This document shows positions 14,325 through 23,736 of a DNA stretch of 54,805 nt, piece by piece. This stretch comes from a virus. Every line of letters starts with the position of its first letter. The first letter of the stretch is position 1. The stretch lies in IMG/VR virus record IMGVR_UViG_3300029826_000003, positions 1 through 54,805 of that record. One strand, given 5' to 3'. Below the pieces are notes generated by a model. It ran no database searches, was not told the DNA's origin, and saw nothing but the letters and a program-made list of their open reading frames with translations. A program made the translations under genes and the position numbers.

Positions 14325-16475
14325 TTGACAGATGGAAATGATATGAGCGACGAGATCGAAGACGAGCGCGAAGGCAATTCCGACCGTGCCCTCGTTCGCC
14401 GCGCTCGTGATCGTTTTCGCCGATGCGTCGAATGGGAAGCAGATGCCCGTGCCAAGTTCGTATCCGATCTCAGGTTTGCCAATGCCGATCCGGATAATGG
14501 TTGGCAATGGCCGCAGGCGCTTTGGTCGACGCGACAGGATGACCCGAAAGGATACACGCCGAAGCTGACCATCAACAAGGTTCGGCAGCACAATCTTCAG
14601 ATCATCAACGACGCGAAGCAGAACAAGCCCGGAATCGTAATCCGTCCCGTTTCGGACGATGCTTCGTTCAAGGCGGCGCAGGTATTCGAGGACATCGTCC
14701 GCGACATCGAACGGCAGTCCCGCGCGGAACAGGCATACGATACGGCGACCCAATTCCAGGTCCAGTGCGGCCTCGGCTATATTCGTGTCGTGACCGATTA
14801 TGCGGGACCGAATACGTTCGATCAGGAGATATTCATTCGCAGGGTGAAAAACCCCCTGAATGTCTACCTCGATCCCGATATCAATGAGGTCGACGGTTCC
14901 GATGCTCGTTTCGGGTTTGTCTATGATGACGTGCCGAAGGACGAGTTTTTAAGCGAATACCCTGAAATGAAAGGAAAAATCGGCCAAGGAGCGCCACTGG
15001 ACGAAGGCGCTACATCGCTCGACGACAAACATGTCAGGGTTTTAGAATATTTCGAGAAGGAAATGGTGCGCGACGAGTTGTGGCTCATGCGCGATCCGGA
15101 CAGCGGTCAAACCGGCATTGCCCGCAAGAGCGAAATCCCGGCTGAGGTGCGCAAGCGCATCGCCAAGGACGATATTCTCAAGCGCCGCGAGATCCTTGAT
15201 CCGCAAATCAAGTGGTACAAGATCGCTGACGATGAAGTGCTGGACGTAAAGGACTGGCCCGGACGCTATATCCCTATCGTGCCTGTCGTGGGCGAGCAGA
15301 CCATTGTCGAGAAGAAGCTCGATCGCAAGGGCCACACGAGGGCGATGAAGGACGCCCAGCGTATGTATAACTTCTGGTCCTCGAGCGCGACGGAACAAGC
15401 CGCGCTACAGACCAAGACGCGCTGGTTCGTGCCGGTTGGGGCCACGGAAAACCTCGAAACCTATTTCGCCAAGATCAACACGACAAACCTGCCCTTCATT
15501 CCGTACAATTCGGTCAATTCCGAAGGAGAGGCGCTTCCTCCTCCCACTCCGATCAATCCGCCCGTTCTTGCGCCGGCCTATGTCCAGTTGCTCCAGATCA
15601 GCCAGAACGAGCTCATGATGGCGTCGGGGCAATACCAGTCCCAGTTCGGTCAGAACGAAAACGCAACGTCGGGCAAAGCCATTGCGGAGCGCCAGAGACA
15701 GGGTGACAACGCGACGTACCATTTCATTGACGGCCTCGCCATTGCCATCAGGCAGGTCGGAAACATCGTGGTAGACCTCATTCCCAAGATCTATGACACG
15801 GCGCGCGTCAAACAGATCATGGGAAAGGACGGCACGCAACGGATGGTGAGGATAGATCCGGCCGCATCGCAGTCCTATGCCGAGGAACAGATGGAAGAGC
15901 AGGAGGCGATATACTCCGTGTTCAATCCGAACGTGGGGCGCTACCAGGTCGAAAGCGATATCGGTCCTTCCTATTCGACACGCAGACAGGAAGCATGGAA
16001 CGCCTTTGTGCAGATCACGTCGCAGAACCGCGAATTGACCAATGTCATCGGCGACCTGATGTTCCGTTATGCCGATTTCCCCGGTGCGGACGATATCGCG
16101 GAAAGACTGGCCAGAATCGTCCCGCCGAATGTCAAGGGAGAAGCGCCTGATCCGGCTTTGCAGCAGGCCATTGCGCAGAACGCCAATCTGCAAAAGCTCT
16201 ATGCGGAATCTCTGGAAAAAATCGCGACGATGGACCGGCAGGCCAAGGACAAGGAAGACCAGAAGGAAATTAATCTGTATGATGCCGAAAGCCGCCGTCT
16301 GAAGGAAATCGGTAACGCTACGGGCAATCTCGGTCCAGACGTCTTAAAGCCGCTTATTCAGGAGCTTTTGCAGGAAATGCTTGATCCTGCGAACGTGCCC
16401 GTCATCAATGACGAAGCGGTATCGGATCAGACGCCGGATGCTTCATCTGCCCAACCAGAGGAAAATGCAGCATGA
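14325..16475 (+). CDS. portal protein, P22 type
   Basis: 716 residues, close to P22 gp1 in length. N-terminal part: RARDRFRRCVEWEADARAKF and ...WSTRQDDPKGYTPKLTINKV. Then the conserved VRQHNLQIINDAKQNKPGI, the FQVQCGLGYIRVVTDY segment and EIFIRRVKNPLNVYLDPDI, followed by a long C-terminal helical barrel. TTG 14325 has AGGAT six bases upstream; ATG 14343 is an alternative. Dodecameric DNA gate of the head; attachment point for the tail accessory factors encoded downstream. Confidence 0.93.
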   Translation: MTDGNDMSDEIEDEREGNSDRALVRRARDRFRRCVEWEADARAKFVSDLRFANADPDNGWQWPQALWSTRQDDPKGYTPKLTINKVRQHNLQIINDAKQNKPGIVIRPVSDDASFKAAQVFEDIVRDIERQSRAEQAYDTATQFQVQCGLGYIRVVTDYAGPNTFDQEIFIRRVKNPLNVYLDPDINEVDGSDARFGFVYDDVPKDEFLSEYPEMKGKIGQGAPLDEGATSLDDKHVRVLEYFEKEMVRDELWLMRDPDSGQTGIARKSEIPAEVRKRIAKDDILKRREILDPQIKWYKIADDEVLDVKDWPGRYIPIVPVVGEQTIVEKKLDRKGHTRAMKDAQRMYNFWSSSATEQAALQTKTRWFVPVGATENLETYFAKINTTNLPFIPYNSVNSEGEALPPPTPINPPVLAPAYVQLLQISQNELMMASGQYQSQFGQNENATSGKAIAERQRQGDNATYHFIDGLAIAIRQVGNIVVDLIPKIYDTARVKQIMGKDGTQRMVRIDPAASQSYAEEQMEEQEAIYSVFNPNVGRYQVESDIGPSYSTRRQEAWNAFVQITSQNRELTNVIGDLMFRYADFPGADDIAERLARIVPPNVKGEAPDPALQQAIAQNANLQKLYAESLEKIATMDRQAKDKEDQKEINLYDAESRRLKEIGNATGNLGPDVLKPLIQELLQEMLDPANVPVINDEAVSDQTPDASSAQPEENAA

Positions 16476-16804
16476 CCGTATCGCTTGTTCGCAAAACCGC
16501 CAAGGAACTGGCCGGAGCGTTCTACGAAGACAATCATTCGGATCGGTTTCGCAAGTTCTGGCCTAGTCAGAAAGTGTTTATCGCGCGCAACTGGCCGTCA
16601 TTCGTCGAGATCGCCCGCGTTACCTTGACCGAATTGCTTCGATGCGATGGAACGCCTGAATATCAAAAAACGGAGATCTACGAAGCGCTTTGCGAGGACA
16701 ACGAGCGCCAGATCCGCGGCAGGCACACCGATGTCGGAAAGGGAAGAATGACGCTCAATCCCGATCGTCCCGGCGCGATGGAACGAAAGATGTTTTATCA
16801 ATGA
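16472..16804 (+). CDS. unknown protein after portal
   Basis: 110 residues, ATGA overlap with the portal. Helical N-terminal half (LVRKTAKELAGAFYEDNHSD), basic C-terminus. No family recognised. Confidence 0.65.
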   Translation: MTVSLVRKTAKELAGAFYEDNHSDRFRKFWPSQKVFIARNWPSFVEIARVTLTELLRCDGTPEYQKTEIYEALCEDNERQIRGRHTDVGKGRMTLNPDRPGAMERKMFYQ

Positions 16805-17070
16805 CGAAGTCACATACATTTGATTCGACCCAATGGACAGGTCGGTGTTTCCGTCCGACATATCCAGTTGGGGCCTTCGTTCAGATGTTTCGTCGTGATT
16901 TGCAACGATATTATCTCGACCAACCTCCAAGCCGCTATCTGATCGGTAAGAGAGGGTGCCTTGGACCTAGATATTTCAGAACAATAATTGACGTGATTCG
17001 AGATGAGTTAGACAATATACGTTCAAGCACTAGAAATTGCAGGTATTATGAATCATATTTAAATGATTAA
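16801..17070 (+). CDS. unknown protein, AT-rich coding end
   Basis: 89 residues from ATG 16801 (ATGA overlap). Begins MTKSHTFDSTQWTGRCFRPT. The 3' half is clearly richer in A and T than its neighbours, a hint of separate origin. Rich in Arg and Tyr (RRDLQRYYLDQPPSRYL). No family recognised. Confidence 0.55.
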   Translation: MTKSHTFDSTQWTGRCFRPTYPVGAFVQMFRRDLQRYYLDQPPSRYLIGKRGCLGPRYFRTIIDVIRDELDNIRSSTRNCRYYESYLND

Positions 17071-17100
17071 CTCAGTAACACACAGGGAAATCGATATCCA

Positions 17101-17286
17101 ATGACGCAGGACGGATTGTCTCTCATCATCGTCGAATATGAGAACGAATTCATCCTTGCCGTTCATACTGGCGATACCAAAATACGGTGTTCGCTGACAG
17201 TTCCGAAGCAGTGCGGGAAGCGTGATATCTCACTCGCATTGCGCAATTTGGCCAAGATGGTTGAAAACCGCGAGGATTGGCGATGA
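17101..17286 (+). CDS. small unknown protein
   Basis: 61 residues; CAGGGAAA upstream. Beta-strand pattern (LSLIIVEYENEFILAVHTGD) with a helical end. ATGA overlap with the next gene. Confidence 0.55.
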   Translation: MTQDGLSLIIVEYENEFILAVHTGDTKIRCSLTVPKQCGKRDISLALRNLAKMVENREDWR

Positions 17287-17480
17287 CGACGAACAAGCTC
17301 TTGACGCTGGCGCGCATCCCCGCGCCGTCCGATGATCGACGCTGGAAAGCCGAGGACGCTCTCCATGTCCTTACCAAGGCCGATGAATATCGCAAGGACA
17401 GAGGTCTTATGGCAGATGTCAGGAAACTTGCTCAAAAGAAGCTGAAGCAACTCAACGGAGTTGCGCTGAAAAGGCGCTGA
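17283..17480 (+). CDS. small helical basic protein
   Basis: 65 residues from ATG 17283, coupled to the previous stop. WKAEDALHVLTKADEYRKD and the Lys-rich end match short phage proteins found just before scaffold genes; function unknown. Confidence 0.65.
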   Translation: MTTNKLLTLARIPAPSDDRRWKAEDALHVLTKADEYRKDRGLMADVRKLAQKKLKQLNGVALKRR

Positions 17481-17485
17481 AGCTG

Positions 17486-17656
17486 ATGCACGAAAACGCT
17501 GAAATCTGGCGTTCTGCGATGATCCGAGCCAAGGAAGAACGCATCAGGCAGGCCGAAAAGCTCGGCCTTGCATCGGATGGCGCCTATGTTACAGAATATC
17601 TGAAGAAGCTGATGGCCGACGCAAAGACGCGTGCGGGCCATGAAATCGAAATCTAG
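17486..17656 (+). CDS. very small helical protein
   Basis: 56 residues, MHENAEIWRSAMIRAKEERI, almost entirely helix-forming and charged. Weak AAGG upstream, 5 bp after the previous stop. Confidence 0.55.
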   Translation: MHENAEIWRSAMIRAKEERIRQAEKLGLASDGAYVTEYLKKLMADAKTRAGHEIEI

Positions 17657-17668
17657 CCGGAGGCCATG

Positions 17669-18577
17669 ATGTCCGAACGAGAACTTGCCGACCCGCTCGC
17701 CGACCTGAAAGCCGAAATCGCGGCACAGGAAGACGCCAGCGGGAAGGAAGAGAATGACGCGTTGTCCGATACGTCCGCGCATGGAGACGGCGCTCCTGAC
17801 GAAGATGCGGTCGAAAGAGATGCGCAGGAAGAAGACACCGATGCCGGCGATGAGGGCGAAGGCGAGGAAAAGAACGCCAAGGACGACAAGCCGGACGGAA
17901 AGGGCAAGCGCGGCAAGCCTGTTCCTCCGGAGCGCTTCAATGAGGTCTATGGCAAGTATCACGCCGAACGGCAGAGAGCCGAGGCCGCGGAAGCCGAGAA
18001 GGAACGCCTCGAAGCGCTGGTAAAGGAATTGAGCGCCTCCAGAAAGTCCGACGAACAGCAGCAGGACGACAAGCCTCAGAAGACCGAAGCCGAGATCCGC
18101 GCCGAGGTCGAGAAGCAGGTCAGGCAGCAGTTCGAGGAAGAGGCCCGCGCGAAGGAATTCAACGACGCGTCGAACCAGGCTTACGAAAATGGCATCAAGA
18201 AATTCGGGCAGGCCGAATTCGAGGAATCGCTTCAGGACCTGCAACGCGTCGGTCTGTCCAGCCGCGTTGATGTGGTTCAGACCGCGCTTGAGACTGGTAA
18301 TGCCGAACAGGTCCTGTTCCTGATGGGTCAGGACGTGGCTGAGGCGGAACGCATCATGTCGCTTTCGCCGGTCAAGATGGCGATCGAGATGGCGAAGCTT
18401 GCGGCTTCGCGTCCCCGTGCTCCAAAGACAGAAACCGCTGTCTCGAAGGCAACTGATCCGATCAGGCCCGTACGTGGTGGCAATGCATCGAACGAATTCG
18501 ATCTTGCCGACCCGAATACGGACATGAACGATTGGGTGCGCAATTTTGACAAGATGATGGAAAAGCGCGCATCCTGA
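17669..18577 (+). CDS. scaffolding protein
   Basis: About 302 residues. Extremely acidic low-complexity N-terminal third, a long coiled coil (ERQRAEAAEAEKERLEALVK, residues ~90-165), then a compact C-terminal helical domain with basic residues, the part that in P22 gp8 binds coat protein. Lies between portal and coat as in P22. GGAGG is spaced for ATG 17669 rather than 17666. Guides prohead assembly and then leaves. Confidence 0.85.
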   Translation: MSERELADPLADLKAEIAAQEDASGKEENDALSDTSAHGDGAPDEDAVERDAQEEDTDAGDEGEGEEKNAKDDKPDGKGKRGKPVPPERFNEVYGKYHAERQRAEAAEAEKERLEALVKELSASRKSDEQQQDDKPQKTEAEIRAEVEKQVRQQFEEEARAKEFNDASNQAYENGIKKFGQAEFEESLQDLQRVGLSSRVDVVQTALETGNAEQVLFLMGQDVAEAERIMSLSPVKMAIEMAKLAASRPRAPKTETAVSKATDPIRPVRGGNASNEFDLADPNTDMNDWVRNFDKMMEKRAS

Positions 18578-18831
18578 ATTTCGGCTTCGGCCGGCTCGCC
18601 CATGATCCTACGGCGTAATGCAGGATCCCCGTCTTTGCCGGGTAATGCAATGTCCGCCATGGTCAAGGCGCTATCAGGACCGCTATTCCTGACGATGGAT
18701 GTTCTGCCCGTCAATCGGGTGTGACCCTCTCATTTTCCTTCCGATCCGTCAGTTCCAATGCCGCACAAGAAAGGAGCGGCTAACCGAAACATGCGGGCAT
18801 TCGCATGCACCGCACAGATTGGATGGATCCA

Positions 18832-20046
18832 ATGGCTAACGCAATTCTCACTACCGACCAGATCACGCGTGCTGCGGTTCGCATCTGGAAGAACACGAAC
18901 GCGTTCATTCAGCAGATGCCGACGCAGTACGACAACCAGTTCGCCGTCACCGGTGCCAAGATCGGCACCACGCTTCGCATTCGCCTGCCGAACGAATATA
19001 CCGTTCGCGACGGTCCGGCTGCGCAGGTGCAGGACACGGCGGAACAGCGTGTCGTGATGACTCTCGCCACGCAGAAGGGCGTGGACGTGTCGTTCTCGAC
19101 GCTGGAGCGCACGATGCAGCTGGACGATTATGTGGAGCGCATCCTTGCTCCCAAGATCGCCTTCCTGACTGCAAACGTCGCTCTCACCATCATGCAGGCC
19201 ACCGAAGGCGGGATCTGCAATATGGTGTCGAACGTCGATGGATCGGGCAACATTACCCATCCGACGCAGCAGACCGCGCTTCTCGCGCGCGCCAATCTGC
19301 TCAATAATTCGGCTCCTCCCGGACAGCGCAAGCTGGTCGCGGATCCGAATACGATGGCAAACATGGTCTCCACCCTTTCGGGCCTCTTCAACCCGGCCCC
19401 GGTGATCTCGCGCCAGTACATGGAAGGAACCATGTATGATGCGCTTGGCTTCCGGTGGTTCGAGGACCAGACCATCATCAAGCATACGACGGGAACGTTC
19501 TCGGCCGGAACGGTCAATGGAGCGGGCCAGACCGGGACCTCGACGCTCGTGGTGAACGCCATCACCGGGACCCTGAACAAGGGCGACATCATCACGATCG
19601 CGAACGTCAATGCCGTCAACCGTCTGACCCGTCAGACGCTCGGCACCGCCCGTCAGTTCGTGGTGACTTCCGATGTTGCGTCCGGCGCGACCTCGATTCC
19701 GATCTATCCGGCAATCGTGGCTCCGTCTGGCGGTTCCGATGTGCAGTATCAGACCGTGGATTCGTCTCCGGCAAACGGTGCGGCGATTTCGCTCTACAAC
19801 AAGGCGAGCGAAACCTACGTACGCAACGTGGCGTTCTCGCCGGATGCGTTCACCATGGCAACCGCCGATCTGGAATTGCCGGAAGGGGTCTGGGAGCGTT
19901 CTCGGGCCATGTACGACAATGTCTCGATGCGTTCCGTGGTTGCCTACAATCCCGGCACTGATCAGGCCATCGATCGTCTCGATGTCCTGTTCGGATTCCT
20001 CGCCGTCCGTCCCGAATTCGGCGTCATCGTTCCGGATTCGGTCTGA
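18832..20046 (+). CDS. major coat protein, P22 gp5-like
   Basis: About 404 residues from ATG 18832 (MANAILTTDQ); ATG 18823 or 18805 would add 3 or 9 residues. Pattern of the P22 coat family: AVRIWKNTNAFIQQMP, IGTTLRIRLPNEY, QKGVDVSFSTLERTMQLDDY, ALGFRWFEDQTI and the late AFSPDAFTMATADLELP-type segment. HK97-fold shell protein. The 254 bp before it hold no convincing gene (a 40-codon ORF at 18602-18724 is weak). A strong hairpin follows it. Confidence 0.9.
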   Translation: MANAILTTDQITRAAVRIWKNTNAFIQQMPTQYDNQFAVTGAKIGTTLRIRLPNEYTVRDGPAAQVQDTAEQRVVMTLATQKGVDVSFSTLERTMQLDDYVERILAPKIAFLTANVALTIMQATEGGICNMVSNVDGSGNITHPTQQTALLARANLLNNSAPPGQRKLVADPNTMANMVSTLSGLFNPAPVISRQYMEGTMYDALGFRWFEDQTIIKHTTGTFSAGTVNGAGQTGTSTLVVNAITGTLNKGDIITIANVNAVNRLTRQTLGTARQFVVTSDVASGATSIPIYPAIVAPSGGSDVQYQTVDSSPANGAAISLYNKASETYVRNVAFSPDAFTMATADLELPEGVWERSRAMYDNVSMRSVVAYNPGTDQAIDRLDVLFGFLAVRPEFGVIVPDSV

Positions 20047-20063
20047 CAGGTTCCATTAACGAT

Positions 20064-20090
20064 ACCGGGCGCTTGAATTGAGCGCCCGGT
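20064..20090 (+). promoter_or_regulatory. stable hairpin after the coat gene
   Basis: Perfect 10-bp stem, ACCGGGCGCT/AGCGCCCGGT, seven-base loop, without a T tract. More likely a 3' stabiliser, processing site or partial terminator that keeps coat mRNA in excess than a full terminator. Confidence 0.65.
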
Positions 20091-20110
20091 CAACCTCAAG
20101 GAGACATGAC

Positions 20111-20821
20111 TTGTCGCTTCCAGAACGTTTCACGCAGGATGATCTGTCACAGATTTCCGCATTTCTGGCCGAGCAGCGCCGCGCTTCTCAGCAAAAGCCG
20201 CTCAACGGCCTCATTCCGCCCGAGCATATCAGGGGGAACGATCCGAACTATCGCTACAAGTTCCGCGAATATCCGAAGGCGCTCACGCCGCCAGCGGAAC
20301 ATATTTCCGATGCTGATGCGGAGCGCCGGTTCCGGGTGAAGTACAACGATCGGCTTCCCTATCAGGGCGATGACGCACCGGCGATGATTGCCGAGTATTA
20401 TGCGCTTGCGACCTATCCGAAAAATATGACGCCGCCCCAGGTGATCGTGAATACGATCCAGGAGGAAGAGGCTGTCCTTGCGGGTTGGAACGCGACGATG
20501 CCGAAACGAAGCGATCGCATTACCTATCCGCGCTGGATGTTCCATGGAAGCAAGGAGCCGGTTCTCGTGTCCAATATCGGACAGGAACAGGCGCTCGGAG
20601 CGGATTGGTATCCGACTGCGGCCGAAGCCGTAAAATCAGTACGTGACGCCATGATTTCGACGCAGAAGGCCGACGAGAACGATGAACGCAGCATTCTTCT
20701 CGGCGAGATCGAAGCCCGTGGCGGGAAGGCAGACCGGCGCTGGAGCACAGACAGGCTTCGCGCCGAGCTCGACAATCTCGATCGCCGTAACGCGGCCGAT
20801 ACAGAGAGCGATGCGGCCTGA
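20111..20821 (+). CDS. structural-type protein with C-terminal SAP/HeH-like motif
   Basis: 236 residues from TTG 20111 (GGAG seven bases upstream). The central motif YPRWMFHGSKEPVLVSNIGQ, followed by EQALGADWYP, recurs in phage head and accessory proteins. The last ~35 residues (LLGEIEARGGKADRRWSTDR, then LRAELDNL) look like a HeH/SAP-like helix-extension-helix. Lies between coat and the gp4-like protein. Function unknown; DNA contact inside the head is possible. Confidence 0.7.
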   Translation: MSLPERFTQDDLSQISAFLAEQRRASQQKPLNGLIPPEHIRGNDPNYRYKFREYPKALTPPAEHISDADAERRFRVKYNDRLPYQGDDAPAMIAEYYALATYPKNMTPPQVIVNTIQEEEAVLAGWNATMPKRSDRITYPRWMFHGSKEPVLVSNIGQEQALGADWYPTAAEAVKSVRDAMISTQKADENDERSILLGEIEARGGKADRRWSTDRLRAELDNLDRRNAADTESDAA

Positions 20822-21537
20822 TGACGACGGCGCGTGACATCATCGAAATGGACCTCCGTGAAGCGGGGGTCATCGGCGTGGGCCAGACACCGAACGCCAT
20901 CGACATCAATGATAGCCTCACGCGCCTCAACGACATGCTTGCGCAGTGGCAGCGCAAGCGCTGGCTGATCTATCACCTGATCGATGTCTCTATTCCATGT
21001 ACCGGCGCGACGTCATACTCAATCGGAACGGGACAGACGATCGATACGCCGCGCCCTGACAGGCTCGAAGCTGCCTTCATCAGGCAAATCAGTCCGGGCG
21101 CCCAGAACCAGCCAGACTGGCCGCTTCAGATCGTCGAAAGCCGGGAACGCTACAACGATATCGTTCTGAAGCAGTTACAGTCATTTCCGAGGTTCGTCTT
21201 TTATGATGCCGGGTATCCGTATGGGTCGGTCTATGCATGGCCGGTTCCAACAAGCCTATACGAACTACATCTCACGCTGAAGGCACAGATCTCCAGTTTT
21301 CCGACACTGGAAACGGTTTTCGACATGCCGGCCGAATATGCGGAGGCCATACGCTACAATCTCAGGCTTCGGACATATGCGGCCTATCCCGGTCTTGATG
21401 TCAGCCCGATCATTCCCGGCCTTGCAAAAGCAGCGCTCGAGACGATCAAGAACGCCAATGCGCAAATCCCGACACTCAAGATGCCTGATGGTCTTGTCCA
21501 CGCCCGGCCGTACAACATCTTCAGCGACGGATATTGA
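20821..21537 (+). CDS. tail accessory factor, P22 gp4-like
   Basis: 238 residues. N-terminus TTARDIIEMDLREAGVIGVG, then QTPNAIDINDSLTRLNDMLA and QWQRKRWLIYHLID, the signature of gp4-like packaged-DNA stabilisation proteins. TGATG overlap with the previous stop. Binds under the portal to close the head after packaging. Confidence 0.9.
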   Translation: MTTARDIIEMDLREAGVIGVGQTPNAIDINDSLTRLNDMLAQWQRKRWLIYHLIDVSIPCTGATSYSIGTGQTIDTPRPDRLEAAFIRQISPGAQNQPDWPLQIVESRERYNDIVLKQLQSFPRFVFYDAGYPYGSVYAWPVPTSLYELHLTLKAQISSFPTLETVFDMPAEYAEAIRYNLRLRTYAAYPGLDVSPIIPGLAKAALETIKNANAQIPTLKMPDGLVHARPYNIFSDGY

Positions 21538-21544
21538 GCTATAG

Positions 21545-23260
21545 ATGGGAACAGTTCCATTCCGCGTCCCGCTTCTCGGAGGTGCCTATCAGGCCCGTTC
21601 GCTCATTGCGTCGGCGCAACGCTCGGTCAACCTGTATCCGGAGCGTAACGCGCCCGAAGGGCAGCCACCGGTGCCAGTGACGCATTACCAGACCCCAGGA
21701 TTGCGCAAGGTTATGCAATCCGCGTCGGTCGAGCGTGTCCGCGCACTCTATCGAGCCACCAATGGCGATCTGTATTCCGTCGTGGGTCAGAAAGTTTATT
21801 ACGTCTCGAATACCTACGTCGAGACGGAGATAGGAACCATCGCAGCGGGGCCGAATCCGGTAGTGTTTACCGACAATGGGCTCTGCATAGTCATGGTTGA
21901 TGGATCGGCGACGGGATACGCCATCGACATGGCAACACGGTCATATGGAGCGATCACAGATCCCGCGTTCTATGGCGGTACCGGCGTCACATATCTCGAT
22001 ACGTATTTCGTGTTCAATCGGCCAGCCACGGCGCAATTCTATATCTCCCTGTCCAATGTGACCTACGATATGTTGACCGGCACCACTGGCCGCGTCCTCA
22101 CGTTAATCCTGACCACCGGCGGAAGCGGCTATGTCGATGGGACATATACGAACGTTCCATTGACCGGAGGAACGGGAACCGGTGCACAGGCGACATTCGT
22201 CGTCTCGGGCGGCATCATCACTTCGACCACGCTCACCGCAGCCGGATCGGGATACACGTTGAACGACACGTTCACGGTGAGCAACACTTATCTCGGAGGC
22301 ACAGGATCGGGTTACGCCGGATCGGCAGCATCCGTCGCTACTGCGTTCGATCCTCTGGACATCGCGGCAAAGAGCGGATCGGGAGACAATATCCAGACCG
22401 TGGCTTCGATCCATGGAGAGCTTTGGCTCATCGGGGAACTGACGTCGGAAATATGGTACAACAGCGGCGCGACCGATTTCACATTCCAGCGTGTGCAGGG
22501 CGCATTCATCGACCATGGCGACGCTGCTCCGTATTCGCTGGCACAGGCAGACATTTCACTGTTCTGGCTCTTGCAGGATCGGCAGGGCAACGGCGTCGTC
22601 GTTCGCACGAACGGATATCAGGTCAAGCGTATCTCCACCCATGCGATCGAGCAGGATATCCAGTCCTACGCCAAGATCAGCGATGCCATAGGCTACTGCC
22701 ACCAGATACAGGGCCACGCTTTCTACGTCCTGACATTCCCCGAAGCCGGGAAGACATGGGCATATGAGATAGCCACCGAACAATGGCACGAACGGGCGTC
22801 GCTGGGGCCAAACGGCGAACTCGATCGACACCGCGGCAATTCCTATGCATTCGCTTACGGATACGAACATGTGGGCGACTATCAGAACGGGTCATTGTAC
22901 GTTTACGACCAATCGTTCCATTACGACGGTGACGTTCCGATACCTCGAATTCGCTCCTTTCCGCATCTCCTCGCCGAAGGCGACAGGGTCGAATATCTCC
23001 GCTTCATAGCCGATATGGAGGTCGGTCAGCCCAGCGATGACAATGATCCGAAGATCTCCCTCAGGTGGTCCGATACGCGTGGCGCGACATATGGCAATCC
23101 GGTCATTCAGGAACTGGGTGATCCGGGCCAGTTTCAGACTTCTATCCAGTGGCGCAGACTCGGCATGGCACGCGATCGTGTATTCGAGATTTCGTGGTCT
23201 TCACCTGTGACCACGGCGCTCAATGGCGCTTTCGTTGAAGTAATGAGAGTCGGCTCTTGA
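21545..23260 (+). CDS. tail hub protein, P22 gp10-like, with a beta insertion
   Basis: 571 residues, longer than the ~470 of P22 gp10. N-terminal GTVPFRVPLLGGAYQARSLI and SAQRSVNLYPERN are diagnostic. Later IHGELWLIGELTSEIWYNSG and GNGVVVRTNGYQVKRIS also fit. Residues ~185-265 are an added Gly/Thr-rich beta segment (VPLTGGTGTGAQATFVVSGG), a repeat seen in many phage surface proteins, apparently inserted into the hub. It stabilises packaged DNA and carries the tail needle and spikes. Confidence 0.92.
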   Translation: MGTVPFRVPLLGGAYQARSLIASAQRSVNLYPERNAPEGQPPVPVTHYQTPGLRKVMQSASVERVRALYRATNGDLYSVVGQKVYYVSNTYVETEIGTIAAGPNPVVFTDNGLCIVMVDGSATGYAIDMATRSYGAITDPAFYGGTGVTYLDTYFVFNRPATAQFYISLSNVTYDMLTGTTGRVLTLILTTGGSGYVDGTYTNVPLTGGTGTGAQATFVVSGGIITSTTLTAAGSGYTLNDTFTVSNTYLGGTGSGYAGSAASVATAFDPLDIAAKSGSGDNIQTVASIHGELWLIGELTSEIWYNSGATDFTFQRVQGAFIDHGDAAPYSLAQADISLFWLLQDRQGNGVVVRTNGYQVKRISTHAIEQDIQSYAKISDAIGYCHQIQGHAFYVLTFPEAGKTWAYEIATEQWHERASLGPNGELDRHRGNSYAFAYGYEHVGDYQNGSLYVYDQSFHYDGDVPIPRIRSFPHLLAEGDRVEYLRFIADMEVGQPSDDNDPKISLRWSDTRGATYGNPVIQELGDPGQFQTSIQWRRLGMARDRVFEISWSSPVTTALNGAFVEVMRVGS

Positions 23261-23736
23261 CACTTCCGCCAAAAGTGATCGTTCCGCAATCCGGGGAGAA
23301 GGTCGTCAACGAAGACGGAACGCCGACGCAGATCCTGACGCGGTTCTTCAATGCTCTTGTCGGGGGTCAATCCGATCTCTCGAATACGCATTACCTCTAC
23401 GACAACGTAGATGCCAATCTGACGGCGGGATATACCGATACGGCGGTCGATGACGGAACATGGTCAAGCGGAACCTACACCCCGTCGCCGGCCGGGGCCA
23501 ACATCAGGACCGTTACGAACAATGGAGCCCATACTCTCGCGGCTCCCGTGGCGAGCAATTCGTTCACCATGGCGGTTCTCTATACCAATGGAGCTAGTGC
23601 GGGGACAATCACGGACTCCGGGTTCACGTTCTTTGACGGAGACCTCTTTGATACCACGAGCGGACATCAATTCCTCGTATCGATCGTCAAGATCGGTTCC
23701 GTTATTTACGGCAATGTGAAGGCTCTCCAGCTTTGA
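23257..23736 (+). CDS. virion protein with beta-rich C-terminus
   Basis: 159 residues, TTG start overlapping the hub stop. The first ~35 residues (PQSGEKVVNEDGTPTQILTR FF) match short N-termini of phage tail-associated proteins that dock on the tail; the rest is beta-rich. Likely a small tail-fibre-like or decoration protein. Confidence 0.65.
   Translation: MTLPPKVIVPQSGEKVVNEDGTPTQILTRFFNALVGGQSDLSNTHYLYDNVDANLTAGYTDTAVDDGTWSSGTYTPSPAGANIRTVTNNGAHTLAAPVASNSFTMAVLYTNGASAGTITDSGFTFFDGDLFDTTSGHQFLVSIVKIGSVIYGNVKALQL

Noticed and set aside
18602-18724. 40-codon frame before the coat gene
   Set aside because: No ribosome site and not coupled to neighbours; left as noncoding spacer.
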